Positions 7,637-16,648 are shown, counted from the stretch's first letter. The stretch: 64,000 bases of DNA from Pseudohongiella acticola (GCF_001758195.1 NZ_MASR01000001.1:2418001-2482000); one strand, 5' to 3'. The notes: generated from the sequence alone by a model not told the origin. A program made the numbers and translations.

Positions 7637-7721
7637 CGATAGACAGCGCAATAGACAGCGCAATAGACAGCTCAGTAGAAAGCTCAGTAGAAAGCCAAGC
7701 AAGAAGAACCAGTAGAAAGTC
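7637..7721 (+). repeat. 12-bp tandem repeat array
   Basis: Five contiguous 12-bp units (consensus CAATAGACAGCG to CAGTAGAAAGCT) fill 7637-7696, and a sixth diverged copy lies at 7710-7721. No start codon opens a frame through them. They occupy the long leader before the aminotransferase gene. Confidence 0.9.
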
Positions 7722-7740
7722 CGGCTAGAGTTCAGCAAAT

Positions 7741-7779
7741 AATCTAAACAAGCAATCTAAACAAGCAGTCTCAACAAAC
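7741..7779 (+). repeat. Three 13-bp tandem repeats before the aminotransferase
   Basis: Two identical copies of AATCTAAACAAGC (7741-7753, 7754-7766) are followed by a diverged third (7767-7779), directly upstream of the aminotransferase ribosome site. With the 12-bp array they make an unusual A-rich, G-poor leader of about 150 bp. Confidence 0.88.
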
Positions 7780-7795
7780 AAAAAAGGTGTGTGTT

Positions 7796-8653
7796 GTGAG
7801 CAGAACGGTATTTTTGAACGGTGACTATCTCCCCGCAGAAAAAGCGGCCATTTCCGTGTTCGATCGCGGCTTCCTGTTTGGTGATGGCGTCTACGAAGTG
7901 ATTCCCGTGGTCATGGGCAAGCTGGTTGACGAAGACTATTCGGTTGAGCGTCTGCGACGTAGCCTCAGTGCGCTGGAAATAGCCTGGCCCTTCAGCGAAG
8001 CGGACTACCTGGTTATGCTGCGCGAACTGATCAGGCGCGATGATATTGCCGAGGGCAGCGTTTATGTGCAGATTACCCGCGGCATCGCCGAACGTGATTT
8101 TGCCTATCCACCGCATGCCAAAAGCACCATCATGGCCTATACGTCCACACGCAACCTGCTCAACAATCCGGCGGCGGAAACCGGCGTCAAGGTTGTGTCC
8201 GTGCCAGACCTGCGCTGGCAACGGCGAGACATCAAATCCCTGAACCTGCTGGGTCAGTGTATGGCCAAGCAACAGGCCGCGGCGCAGGGTGCGTTTGAAG
8301 CCTGGATGGTGGAGGATGGTGCGGTCACCGAAGGCGCATCTTCTTCCGCGTTTATTATCAAAGACAGAACCATTGTCACGCGAGCACTGTCCAATTCAAT
8401 ACTGCCCGGCATTCGTCGACGGGTCATTCTGGAGCTGGCTGAGCAGTCAGGCATGACGCTGATAGAGCGCAGCTTTACGCTGGCAGAGGCCATGACGGCC
8501 GAGGAAGCCTTTCTTAGCAGCGCAACCACGCTGGTGATGCCGGTTGTCAGTATTGACGGCACGTTGATCGCTGATGGTCGGCCCGGGCCGCTGACACAGA
8601 CGTTAAGGAACCTGTATATCGAAAGCCTGTTGGCAGAAGCTGCCGGTAAATAG
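7796..8653 (+). CDS. PLP class IV aminotransferase, D-amino acid aminotransferase type
   Basis: I choose the GTG at 7796, which has AAGG about 8 nt upstream, over the GTG at 7787 that would overlap the ribosome site. The resulting 285 residues follow the Bacillus D-alanine aminotransferase fold closely: FDRGFLFGDGVYEV near the N terminus, catalytic Lys147 in RRDIKSLNLL, Glu in VTEGASSSAFI, and the late SSATTLVMPV. It would interconvert D-alanine and D-glutamate with their keto acids, feeding peptidoglycan synthesis or D-amino acid catabolism; branched-chain L-specificity or aminodeoxychorismate lyase activity is less likely given the D-AAT-like motifs. It fits a window rich in peptidases and D,D-type hydrolases. 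Its 5' leader holds two tandem repeat arrays. Confidence 0.85.
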   Translation: MSRTVFLNGDYLPAEKAAISVFDRGFLFGDGVYEVIPVVMGKLVDEDYSVERLRRSLSALEIAWPFSEADYLVMLRELIRRDDIAEGSVYVQITRGIAERDFAYPPHAKSTIMAYTSTRNLLNNPAAETGVKVVSVPDLRWQRRDIKSLNLLGQCMAKQQAAAQGAFEAWMVEDGAVTEGASSSAFIIKDRTIVTRALSNSILPGIRRRVILELAEQSGMTLIERSFTLAEAMTAEEAFLSSATTLVMPVVSIDGTLIADGRPGPLTQTLRNLYIESLLAEAAGK

Positions 8654-8720
8654 ATAGAGCCAACGCTGATTCACGCGTGGGTGCTGGCGCTGCAGTGGGA
8701 TACTGATCAAGGTTCCGGGG

Positions 8721-9341
8721 TCAGGACTTAAAACCCTTGCCAACCAGGTACACCTCGCGGGAACGTGCTCGTGAGGCATCGGGCTTCCGGGTCAGTACTT
8801 TATCAAAACTGCTGCGCAGGTCTTTGACATAATCATCGTAGCCCTCGCCGTGAAAGGCCTTGGTCAGGAAATTGGCGCCAGGCTTCAGGGTCTGACGCGC
8901 CATGTCCAGAGCCAATTCTATCAGGTACATGGACGCAGCCTGATCGGCGGCGTCGACGCCACTGATATTGGGTGCCATATCCGACATCACCAGGTCGACC
9001 CGGGCACCACCCAGTGCCGCCATGATCTGATCAAACACCTCCTGCTCGGTAAAATCACCCTGGATGAACTCAACGTCAGCGATTGAGTCCATGGGCAGAA
9101 TGTCTGAGGCAATGACACGGCCTTTTGGCTCGGTGATGGGCGCAGCCACCTGCGACCAGCCTCCAGGCGCCGACCCCAGGTCGAGGACCAGCATGCCCGG
9201 ACGAATCAATTTGTCTTTGTTGTTTATCTCCAGCAATTTATAGCTGGCACGTGAACGAAAACCGTCTATTTGAGCCTTTTTTACATAGGGGTCGTTAACG
9301 TGCTCGTCGAGCCAGCGTTTGCTGCTTTTTGATCGTGCCAT
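8721..9341 (-). CDS. rlmE: 23S rRNA (uridine-2552 2'-O) methyltransferase
   Basis: This 206-residue FtsJ-type enzyme begins with the typical [22 protein letters not shown] segment split between basic and helical parts, followed by FRSRASYKL carrying the first catalytic Lys, the SAM motif [12 protein letters not shown], the VMSDMAPN motif with catalytic Asp, and the late LTKAFHGEG Lys and VYLVGKGFK Glu/Lys region. It methylates the ribose of U2552 in the A-loop during late 50S assembly. In many gammaproteobacteria it is beside ftsH; here it stands alone between the aminotransferase and a divergent flavoprotein. Confidence 0.95.
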   Translation of the reverse strand: MARSKSSKRWLDEHVNDPYVKKAQIDGFRSRASYKLLEINNKDKLIRPGMLVLDLGSAPGGWSQVAAPITEPKGRVIASDILPMDSIADVEFIQGDFTEQEVFDQIMAALGGARVDLVMSDMAPNISGVDAADQAASMYLIELALDMARQTLKPGANFLTKAFHGEGYDDYVKDLRSSFDKVLTRKPDASRARSREVYLVGKGFKS

Positions 9342-9472
9342 GATCCTGCCGGGAGTGCTGTTGGTGACTTTTCAGGGATGAAAGCATAGCATAGTCACAA
9401 AATGAGCAGTACCGGCGCCATGCCGACTGCGCTTCACCACCTTTTGCCGGGGCCACCGGCCGGGGCTACACC

Positions 9473-11122
9473 ATGATTCGTCTGACCGAACTTTCGCTAC
9501 CACTGGAGCATCAGCCGGAAGCACTCCGTGCCGCCATACTGCAGCGTCTGCAGCTTGGCGACACTGAGCTGCTCGACTTTTTTGTGTTCAAACGCAGTTA
9601 TGACGCTCGCAAAAAAAACAGTGAAATTACCTTTGTTTATATCATCCACGCCACCGTGCAGGACGAAGCAGCCTTGCTGCAACGTTTTACCAGCGACCAG
9701 CATGTGCGACCAGCCCCGGATATCGCCTACCATCCGGTTGCCAGCGCCCCGGAACAAATGTCAGAGAGACCTGTCGTTATCGGGTTTGGCCCGTGCGGCC
9801 TGTTTGCCGCCCTGTTGCTGGCCCAGATGGGGTTCAGGCCCATCGTGCTGGAGCGCGGCAAAGACGTGCGTCGTCGTACTCAGGATACCTGGGCGTTGTG
9901 GCGCAAGAAGGAGCTGACGCCGGAGTCGAATGTGCAGTTTGGCGAAGGTGGTGCGGGGCTTTTTTCTGACGGCAAGCTGTACAGTCAGATCAAGGATCCG
10001 AAATTCTATGGCAGGCAGGTCATGCGCGAGTTTGTTAAAGCGGGTGCGCCGGAAGAAATCATGTTTGTCAACAAACCCCACATTGGCACCTTTCGTCTGA
10101 CCGGTGTGGTGTCGGCCATGCGTGAGCAGATCAGGGCGCTGGGCGGGGAGATTCGTTTTGAAAGCAAAGTCACTGACCTTGATGTCACCGATGGTCGCGT
10201 GACCGGAGTGACGCTGGAGAGTGGCGAAACTATAAATTCCCGATATGTCGTGCTGGCGCTGGGTCACAGTTCGCGCGACACATTTCGCGTGCTGCACCGA
10301 CGTGGCGTATTTCTTGAAGCCAAACCTTTTGCCATCGGTTTTCGTATAGAGCACCCACAGTCGCTGATCGATAAGTCACGGCTGGGCAAGTATGCCGGTC
10401 ACGATGCACTGGGCGCAGCTGATTACAAACTGGTGCATCATGCCAGCAATGGACGTGCGGTTTACAGCTTCTGCATGTGCCCGGGCGGAACCGTGGTCGC
10501 AGCGACGTCAGAAGAAGGGCGCGTAGTGACGAATGGCATGAGCCAGTATTCCCGCAATGAACGCAATGCCAATGCTGGTATTGTTGTCGGCATCGATCCG
10601 GCAAAGGATTTTCCAGGCGACGCGCTGGCCGGTGTCGCGCTGCAGGAGCAATTGGAAACACGCGCCTATGAACTGGGCGGCAAAGATTACTGTGCGCCGG
10701 CGCAGCTAGTGGGTGATTTTATTCGCGGAAAAGCATCAACCAGTTTGGGCGAAGTGGAGCCGTCATATCAGCCCGGTATAAAATTGGGAGACCTGTCTCC
10801 ATCGTTACCGGCGTACGCAATAGAGGCTATCCGGGAAGCGCTGCCTGCTTTTGGCAAACAGATCCGCGGCTTCGATCGGAACGATGCAGTGTTGACTGGC
10901 ATCGAGACTCGAACATCTTCGCCGGTGCGAATAACACGGGATTCGCAGACCCTGCAAAGTCTCAATACGCGTGGTTTGTATCCGGCCGGAGAAGGTGCTG
11001 GTTATGCCGGCGGTATTCTGTCGGCGGGAGTGGATGGCATCAGAGTTGCCGAAGCGCTGGCACTGGCCATGCTGTCCGATCTGGCATCCGGTAATGCTTC
11101 TGAATCCGACAGCGAGGTCTGA
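9473..11122 (+). CDS. FAD-dependent dehydrogenase of the COG2509 type
   Basis: The protein has 549 residues. A roughly 90-residue N-terminal domain precedes the dinucleotide-binding motif VIGFGPCGLFAALLLAQ, then NVQFGEGGAGLFSDGKL, a second nucleotide segment near YVVLALGHSSRD, and a C-terminal GEGAGYAGGILSAGVDG FAD loop. The arrangement matches the widely conserved but uncharacterised COG2509 flavoproteins. A cysteine in CMCPGG is a plausible redox or disulfide residue. It is probably cytoplasmic. The SpoU methyltransferase follows after 3 bp, so the pair is likely co-transcribed. No substrate can be named. Confidence 0.85.
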   Translation: MIRLTELSLPLEHQPEALRAAILQRLQLGDTELLDFFVFKRSYDARKKNSEITFVYIIHATVQDEAALLQRFTSDQHVRPAPDIAYHPVASAPEQMSERPVVIGFGPCGLFAALLLAQMGFRPIVLERGKDVRRRTQDTWALWRKKELTPESNVQFGEGGAGLFSDGKLYSQIKDPKFYGRQVMREFVKAGAPEEIMFVNKPHIGTFRLTGVVSAMREQIRALGGEIRFESKVTDLDVTDGRVTGVTLESGETINSRYVVLALGHSSRDTFRVLHRRGVFLEAKPFAIGFRIEHPQSLIDKSRLGKYAGHDALGAADYKLVHHASNGRAVYSFCMCPGGTVVAATSEEGRVVTNGMSQYSRNERNANAGIVVGIDPAKDFPGDALAGVALQEQLETRAYELGGKDYCAPAQLVGDFIRGKASTSLGEVEPSYQPGIKLGDLSPSLPAYAIEAIREALPAFGKQIRGFDRNDAVLTGIETRTSSPVRITRDSQTLQSLNTRGLYPAGEGAGYAGGILSAGVDGIRVAEALALAMLSDLASGNASESDSEV

Positions 11123-11125
11123 TGC

Positions 11126-11875
11126 ATGCCACGATTAAAAATTGATGAGCTGAAGAAGCTGCATCAGAAAAAATACCGCTATCAGTATGACTGCTTTCTC
11201 GCCGAGGGTGAGCACCTGGTGCTGGAGCTGGAGAAAGCAGCAAAGACAAACGCAGCGTTACTGGCGAGCGAACTGTACGTCACCGAAGCGTACCAGGGTT
11301 GGGCCAGTAATCTGACAAAGACCGTGGTCGGCGACAGGGCCATGGCACAGTTGTCGGACACAAAATCACCGCAGGGTATTGTTGCCTGTGTGCCTGTCAG
11401 TGCCTTGAGTCAAACTGCGAGTAAAACAGATGCAGCGACGCCAAGGGCGGTGTATCTATACGAAACTCAGGACCCAGGCAATCTGGGCACAATTCTGCGC
11501 ACGCTGGGCTGGTTTGGCGGTTTTACCTGCCTTCTCAGTCCGGGCTGCGTCGATCCGTTTAATACCAAGGTCGTGCGCTCGAGTATGGGAGCGATTTTTA
11601 ATGTGGCCATCGAACTGAATGTTGAGCTGTCGTCACTATCGTCGCGTTATAGCACTATTGCCTGTCTCGACATGCAGGGTGACAGGCTGAGCTCGGAGTC
11701 CTTTCAGCAGGCACAATGTCTGGTGTTTGGCAACGAGGCCAGGGGCGTGCCACGGGAACAGTTGCAGGCGCTTGGGGCGGCCAGTTATACCATACCCGGC
11801 CGCGGTGAGGTGGAGTCTCTGAACGTCGCATCTGCCTTAAATATGTGTCTCTACGAGTTGAACCGTCTGAGTTGA
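11126..11875 (+). CDS. SpoU/TrmH-family RNA 2'-O-methyltransferase
   Basis: The protein has 249 residues, with an N-terminal substrate-binding part (KLHQKKYRYQYDCFLAEGEHLV) and a C-terminal SPOUT knot with the three family motifs: DPGNLGTILRTLGWFG, LVFGNEARGVP and IPGRGEVESLNVASALNMCLYEL. It methylates a ribose in rRNA or tRNA using SAM; the exact nucleotide is not readable from the sequence. GAGG lies 8 nt before the ATG at 11126. It begins 3 bp after the flavoprotein stop and ends 4 bp before the convergent DUF3429 gene. Confidence 0.88.
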   Translation: MPRLKIDELKKLHQKKYRYQYDCFLAEGEHLVLELEKAAKTNAALLASELYVTEAYQGWASNLTKTVVGDRAMAQLSDTKSPQGIVACVPVSALSQTASKTDAATPRAVYLYETQDPGNLGTILRTLGWFGGFTCLLSPGCVDPFNTKVVRSSMGAIFNVAIELNVELSSLSSRYSTIACLDMQGDRLSSESFQQAQCLVFGNEARGVPREQLQALGAASYTIPGRGEVESLNVASALNMCLYELNRLS

Positions 11876-11879
11876 AGCG

Positions 11880-12338
11880 TCAGATGAAACTCAATGGCAG
11901 TGCCAGCGAGGCGCATACCACGGCCGTGACTGCGAGCCGCATTTTGAAGTAGCGCGAAGTAATTCTGCCGCCTTGATACAGGCGATAATCCACCCATAAC
12001 AAAGCCAGAAAGACGGCAATGACAATAACAAAATACGCCACAAAAGACGCCATCAGGAAGCCAAGCCAACACACCAGAGTCAGTGCATTGCTGACCATCA
12101 ACAGGTTCAGGTTTCTTGCCTGGGTGTCCTGAAGGTACTGCCCCCAGTGTATGCCGCACATGAACACGGCAATGGCCAGACTGTAGCTTCGCAAAATTTC
12201 CGCCGTATTTCCCAGCAATGGAAGGTTATAGACGCCGAGGGTCAAAAACAGGCTGCTGGCCAGAAACGGCAGCGCTCCCAGCCCGGCCAGAATGGCAGGT
12301 AGATTGGTATGTTTTGCAGATTGGTTGTTGAACGACAT
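11880..12338 (-). CDS. DUF3429 integral membrane protein
   Basis: I take the ATG at 12338, which follows AAAGGGAG, over the upstream in-frame ATG at 12428, because the extra 30 residues are hydrophilic and lack a signal. The 152-residue product has four to five hydrophobic segments, with the LPAILAGLGALPFL start and the SLAIAVFMCGIHWGQYL helix typical of DUF3429 proteins. No function is established for the family. The ComFB-domain gene lies upstream on the same strand, 97 bp away. Confidence 0.75.
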   Translation of the reverse strand: MSFNNQSAKHTNLPAILAGLGALPFLASSLFLTLGVYNLPLLGNTAEILRSYSLAIAVFMCGIHWGQYLQDTQARNLNLLMVSNALTLVCWLGFLMASFVAYFVIVIAVFLALLWVDYRLYQGGRITSRYFKMRLAVTAVVCASLALPLSFI

Positions 12339-12434
12339 ATAACGCCATACTCCCTTTCCATTACCAGATCCGATATCTGATCTACCCGCCAGAATTCTCG
12401 CGTTTGCTGCCTGCGCGGGCCCCGGCAAGCCCTG

Positions 12435-12743
12435 CTATTTAGAGCCTGCGCCGGGCTTGGCGTGAGCGGTGCCATCGGGTGATTCATCAGCGCGCTGCTT
12501 GATGTAGTCAAGGGCGTGATTCACCGCCAATTCAACGGATTCTGCGTTGGTTTTGTAATCGCTCTCCGACTCGAAGAAGCGAGTGTCGACAATATGGCGC
12601 ACGTATCGCGCCGGCAGTCTGTTAAGGGCAACACAGGCGACATCCGCGATATAGTCATCGTCATGTGCAGCCTTGGTACCGGCGAGTGCTCGTCTGATAC
12701 AGTCGAGCACCATTTTTTCGTAATAATTAGTGATTGAGTCCAT
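12435..12743 (-). CDS. ComFB-domain protein, possible cyclic dinucleotide receptor
   Basis: This 102-residue soluble protein has the ComFB (PF10719) pattern: an N-terminal NYYEKMVLDCIRRAL helix, an Asp-rich turn, the DVACVALNRLPARYV signature and a C-terminal helix ending in a Pro/Gly-rich tail. Bacillus ComFB is a late-competence operon member of unclear role, and cyanobacterial ComFB-type proteins have been reported to bind c-di-GMP. A receptor role here is inference; the window does encode a c-di-GMP enzyme at 49289-51826, but nothing links the two directly. Confidence 0.82.
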   Translation of the reverse strand: MDSITNYYEKMVLDCIRRALAGTKAAHDDDYIADVACVALNRLPARYVRHIVDTRFFESESDYKTNAESVELAVNHALDYIKQRADESPDGTAHAKPGAGSK

Positions 12744-12833
12744 AGTAGATCCTGTTCATTTTCTTCATCATACCCCTGCTTATCGAAGATGGACAGAGCC
12801 TGGGGTATGAATCGGCAGTTCCCGAAAATCAGC

Positions 12834-13925
12834 TTACACGGTCAGCAAACGATTTATCTCATGCGACAATGACGGTTCGTCAATCAGCCGTTGATACCAG
12901 TTTTCAACGTCTGTTGACGGCTGACACAACGCGCTGATGACGCCCAGCACGGCGCCACGGTGGACATTGTCTCCACCGAGGTTGGTATTGGCAATCAGAG
13001 CCTTGCCGCTGTCACCACAGTAGCGGGCGGCCAGATACAAAATGCCGGGCCAGGCACCGTCTATGTAACAGGCAATTGAGTATTTGCGCCCCAGCACTTC
13101 CTGGTCGTCACGAGTTTTTGCCAGCAGCGACGGCAGATCCAGACCAATGCTGCGTTGAGCTGTCTGTGCAAGAATTGACATGACATCGTCTGATTCTTCG
13201 CGAAACAGAAGTGTGTCCAGCAAATTCACATACGCCCGGCAGGTACGTGCCAGGCCGGTATCCGGATGAGTCAGCAGCAGGTGCTGATGGCAAAGCTCCT
13301 GCACCTCCTCCAGCGCAACGCCACGCAGCCGCTCAGCAAAAACGATGGGGGCAATGGTCACCAGCCCGCCAATGGATGGCGTGTCGTGTGTTACCGCGCC
13401 GCAGCGCAGTGGTGGTTTGCCCGCATCCAGATTGGCAAAGAAGCCGCGATGATAGGACTCTGCGTAGGTATCCGGGTGGGCTGGTGGATCAGCCGTCAGC
13501 AAGTCGATGTAATGATCAACAAACCTGGCGGCGTCATACCGGTCTGCATTTGCCGCGATCGACCGCATGACGGCACGAGCGCAGTGGGCATTCAGGGTGT
13601 TTTCGCCGGCGCGCATGCCCCGATGATAGTGTTGATTGGGTATATCCCAGAATTGGCGCTTGCCTTTGAGTATGACATCACCAACAACGCTGCGCTCTGT
13701 TGCCGCTTGATTCTGTCGACTGCGCCGGCCACCGCTATTCGTGGAATGCAGCGACATGATGGACGATGGATGAAACGCAGGAGCGTCATGCAGATCCCGC
13801 ACGCCACCAGGGAACTGTTGATAGATGTCGGCTGGCCGATAATACCAGTGTACTGGCATGGCCAGTGAGTCGCCGACAAACAGCGCCTTTAGCGCTGCCT
13901 GAGCGCGATTTTGTGGTTCCGTCAT
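12834..13925 (-). CDS. ADP-ribosylglycohydrolase family protein
   Basis: The protein has 363 residues. It opens with ALKALFVGDSLAMPVHWYY, the dinuclear metal and ADP-ribose entry motif of the DraG/ARH fold, and ends with the family signature NLGGDNVHRGAVLGVI, where Asp residues bind the two magnesium ions. Family members remove ADP-ribose from proteins or small molecules. No ADP-ribosyltransferase or dinitrogenase gene is nearby. A single minus-strand gene, it sits just downstream of the ABC exporter gene that ends at 13950, 24 bp away, so the two may share a transcript. Confidence 0.88.
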   Translation of the reverse strand: MTEPQNRAQAALKALFVGDSLAMPVHWYYRPADIYQQFPGGVRDLHDAPAFHPSSIMSLHSTNSGGRRSRQNQAATERSVVGDVILKGKRQFWDIPNQHYHRGMRAGENTLNAHCARAVMRSIAANADRYDAARFVDHYIDLLTADPPAHPDTYAESYHRGFFANLDAGKPPLRCGAVTHDTPSIGGLVTIAPIVFAERLRGVALEEVQELCHQHLLLTHPDTGLARTCRAYVNLLDTLLFREESDDVMSILAQTAQRSIGLDLPSLLAKTRDDQEVLGRKYSIACYIDGAWPGILYLAARYCGDSGKALIANTNLGGDNVHRGAVLGVISALCQPSTDVENWYQRLIDEPSLSHEINRLLTV

Positions 13926-13949
13926 GTTTCTACTCCGTGCACAGCCAGG

Positions 13950-15719
13950 CTATGAAAGCGGGGCGTCAAATTGCAATGCGGAGAGACGTGCATAAAGTGG
14001 ACTGCTTTTTAACAGCTCGTCGTGCGTACCGGTGGCGATCAGTCGGCCGGTTTCCATGACGGCGATTCGGTCGACATTGCGCACGGTTGCCAGTCGATGT
14101 GCAATGATCAGCGTCGTCCGACCCTGCATCAGTTTCTCCAGTGCTATTTGTACTGTACGCTCGCTTTCGGCATCCAGAGCACTGGTAGCCTCATCCAGAA
14201 GCAATATTTTAGGATCCTTGAGAATGGCACGGGCGATGGCCAGGCGCTGTTTCTGGCCGCCAGACAGGCGAATGCCCGCCTCGCCGAGCTGGCTGTTCCA
14301 GGTATCGGGCAGCCGGGTTATGAATTCAGTGGCAAAGGCAGCATCGGCGGCCGCGTGAACCTCGTCGTCACTGGCTTCCGGGCAACCATAACGAATATTG
14401 TCTGCCACTGTGCCGGTGAAGATAGTGGGCTGCTGACTCACCAGAGCAAAATGTTGCCGCAATTGTGTTGGGTCAAGCGCCCGGATATCGACGCCATCCA
14501 GAAAAATCTTGCCACTGAGCGGATCGTAAAAGCGCAGCAGCAAGTCAAATAGCGTGGATTTTCCGGCGCCTGAGGGCCCTACCAGTGCGAGGCTGCTGCC
14601 AGGTTCGATACTGAGCGAAAAGTCTTCCAGCGCTGGTGTATTCGGGCGGGTTGGATAGCAGAAGCGCAGAGCATCAAACCGCAATTCACCCTGTAGTTTC
14701 CCGGGAAGCTGCTCAGGCGAGTCCGGTGCGCGAATAGCTGACTCTGCGTTCAATAGCTCCAGCAGACGTTCGGTGGCACCGGCAGCACGTTGCAGGTCAC
14801 CAAACACCTGACTGATGGCGCCAACGGCGGAGGCGACCATGACAGCATAGACAATAAAAGCGGTGAGCTCACCCGCGCTCATGCGTCCGCTGATAACATC
14901 CTGACCGCCGACCCAGATCATGGCTGCCATGGCGACAAAAACCAGCGTCATGACAATGGCAATCAGCAACGAGCGCGACCGTATTTGCGACAGCGCCACG
15001 TTGAAGGCGGTTTCTACATGGCCGGCAAACAGGCGCTGATCTTCATGCTGATGATTATAGGCCTGAACCGTCTTGATCTGCTGAATACTCTCGCCAACAT
15101 AGGCGCCCACGTTGGCAATCTGGTCCTGAGTCCGGCGAGACAGGTTTCGCACACGGCGTCCGTAAATAATGATCGGTCCGATGACCAGCGGGATGCACAG
15201 CAGCACAACGCTGGTCAGGCGCGGATTGGTGATAAATAGAAAAATGACGCCGCCAACCAGCAGTAAGGTGTTGCGTAGCGCGATGGAGGCTGATGAACCG
15301 ATAACGGTTTGCAGCAGAGTCGTGTCGGTGGTGATGCGAGACTGTATTTCGCCGCTGATATTGTCTTCAAAATACGCCGGGTGCATGGTCAGCAGATGAT
15401 CAAAAACTGCTTTGCGGATATCGGCAGTGACCCGCTCTCCCAGCCAGGATACCCAATAGAAGCGGGAGAATGTGCCGATTGCCTGCAAAATGGCAACTAC
15501 CAGAAAACCGAAGATGGCGCCGCTTAACGATTGCGCGGAACCGGCAACAAAACCTGAATCAACGATAATGCGAACGTACTGTACCAGGCCCAATGTCAGG
15601 CCGGCAGTGAATAACAGCGCAACGGCCGCCAGCAGAATCTGCTTTTTGTAGGGAAGAACGAAACGGGCTGCCTGCAGCAGGCTGCTGATTCCTGCCTTTT
15701 TGGGTGCTGTCTTGTCCAT
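13950..15719 (-). CDS. MsbA-related ABC exporter (fused permease and ATPase)
   Basis: The 589-residue half-transporter has six membrane segments (about 25-310) and one nucleotide-binding domain with Walker A GPSGAGKST, signature LSGGQKQRLAIARA, Walker B ILLLDEATSALD and the H-loop AHRLAT. It most resembles the MsbA-related group (TIGR02204) found in many proteobacteria, distinct from the essential lipid A flippase, which normally has lpxK beside it. It would act as a homodimer exporting a lipid or drug from the inner membrane. Substrate unknown. Confidence 0.9.
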   Translation of the reverse strand: MDKTAPKKAGISSLLQAARFVLPYKKQILLAAVALLFTAGLTLGLVQYVRIIVDSGFVAGSAQSLSGAIFGFLVVAILQAIGTFSRFYWVSWLGERVTADIRKAVFDHLLTMHPAYFEDNISGEIQSRITTDTTLLQTVIGSSASIALRNTLLLVGGVIFLFITNPRLTSVVLLCIPLVIGPIIIYGRRVRNLSRRTQDQIANVGAYVGESIQQIKTVQAYNHQHEDQRLFAGHVETAFNVALSQIRSRSLLIAIVMTLVFVAMAAMIWVGGQDVISGRMSAGELTAFIVYAVMVASAVGAISQVFGDLQRAAGATERLLELLNAESAIRAPDSPEQLPGKLQGELRFDALRFCYPTRPNTPALEDFSLSIEPGSSLALVGPSGAGKSTLFDLLLRFYDPLSGKIFLDGVDIRALDPTQLRQHFALVSQQPTIFTGTVADNIRYGCPEASDDEVHAAADAAFATEFITRLPDTWNSQLGEAGIRLSGGQKQRLAIARAILKDPKILLLDEATSALDAESERTVQIALEKLMQGRTTLIIAHRLATVRNVDRIAVMETGRLIATGTHDELLKSSPLYARLSALQFDAPLS

Positions 15720-15886
15720 ATGTCAGGCGTTGTCTGTGAAGATGGGCTTTGCAGTCTGTCACGCTACAACGAGCCAGACAATAGCGTCGTCGCAAAGTCG
15801 GGGCGAATGCATTGAGTTGCACGGTGGTCTGCTCTATTCTGGACACCGACATCAGATGTGTTGTTAATTAACCGGGAGTACAAATC

Positions 15887-16456
15887 ATGAAACCAATCAA
15901 ACGTGCGCTTGGCGTTATGGCGCTGAGTATTTTTGCCCTGCCTGCCATGCTGTCGGCAGCCGAGATGGAAGACACCATTACCGTCAGCAGCACCGCCTTT
16001 GACCATCACGGCATGGTACCACTGGCGTATTCTGCATACGGCGACAATACTGTGCCGCAGATCAGCTGGGACAACCTGCCGGCAGGTACTGAACAACTGG
16101 CGCTGGTGATGGATGATCCGATTGCGCCCATGCCGCAGCCGTTTGTGCACTGGGTCGCCTACAATATCCCGGCAGATGCCATGCAATTGCCGGAAGGTCT
16201 GAGCAAAGAAGCAGAGGTTGCCGGGGTCGAAGGTCTGGACGGCATGATCAATGGCGTCAACGGTCTGCGTCAGACCGGATACTTTGGTCCGCGTCCGCCG
16301 AAGGATGGCAAACTGCACGCCTATCATTTCAGAATTTATGCGCTCGACGCAGCACTTGATCTACCTGAAGGGTTAAACAAGGCAGAGCTGTTGGAAGCCA
16401 TTGACGGCCATGTGCTGGCAACGGGCATGCTGATGGGACACTACGAACAGGAGTAA
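15887..16456 (+). CDS. YbhB/YbcL family PEBP-like protein, exported
   Basis: The 189-residue protein begins with a Sec signal (LSIFALPAMLSAAEME) and has the phosphatidylethanolamine-binding/Raf kinase inhibitor-like fold: VPQISWDNLPAGTEQLAL, MDDPIAPMPQPFVHWV, GYFGPRPPKDG and HAYHFRIYALD. Family roles in bacteria are unclear. The E. coli relatives YbhB and YbcL are cytoplasmic and periplasmic respectively; this copy is predicted periplasmic. CGGGAG precedes the ATG. Confidence 0.9.
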   Translation: MKPIKRALGVMALSIFALPAMLSAAEMEDTITVSSTAFDHHGMVPLAYSAYGDNTVPQISWDNLPAGTEQLALVMDDPIAPMPQPFVHWVAYNIPADAMQLPEGLSKEAEVAGVEGLDGMINGVNGLRQTGYFGPRPPKDGKLHAYHFRIYALDAALDLPEGLNKAELLEAIDGHVLATGMLMGHYEQE

Positions 16457-16469
16457 TGCCTTCGTTGGA

Positions 16470-16513
16470 CGCAAGCGGCCGCTCTTGCTTCATACCTGGA
16501 GCGGCCGCTTGCG
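16470..16513. repeat. 15-bp perfect inverted repeat after the PEBP gene
   Basis: CGCAAGCGGCCGCTC (16470-16484), a 14-nt loop, and its exact complement (16499-16513). It lies 14 bp past the PEBP stop. No T-run follows on either strand, so it is a very stable hairpin but not a canonical terminator. The rest of 16514-16648 shows nothing I can identify. Confidence 0.9.
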
Positions 16514-16648
16514 AAACGAATCAGTCCACCGCACCAATGTCAGTGCTCAAATCGATTCCTTATTGTTTTTCTTGATTCGCCCGCATTATGGCAGTCGAAT
16601 TGAATTTTCTCCGCTTTTTGTACTATTACAATCGCCGGGTTTATCCAC

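Noticed and set aside
15764-16327. 187-codon minus-strand ORF
   Set aside because: Antisense to the PEBP gene, which has a signal peptide and family motifs.
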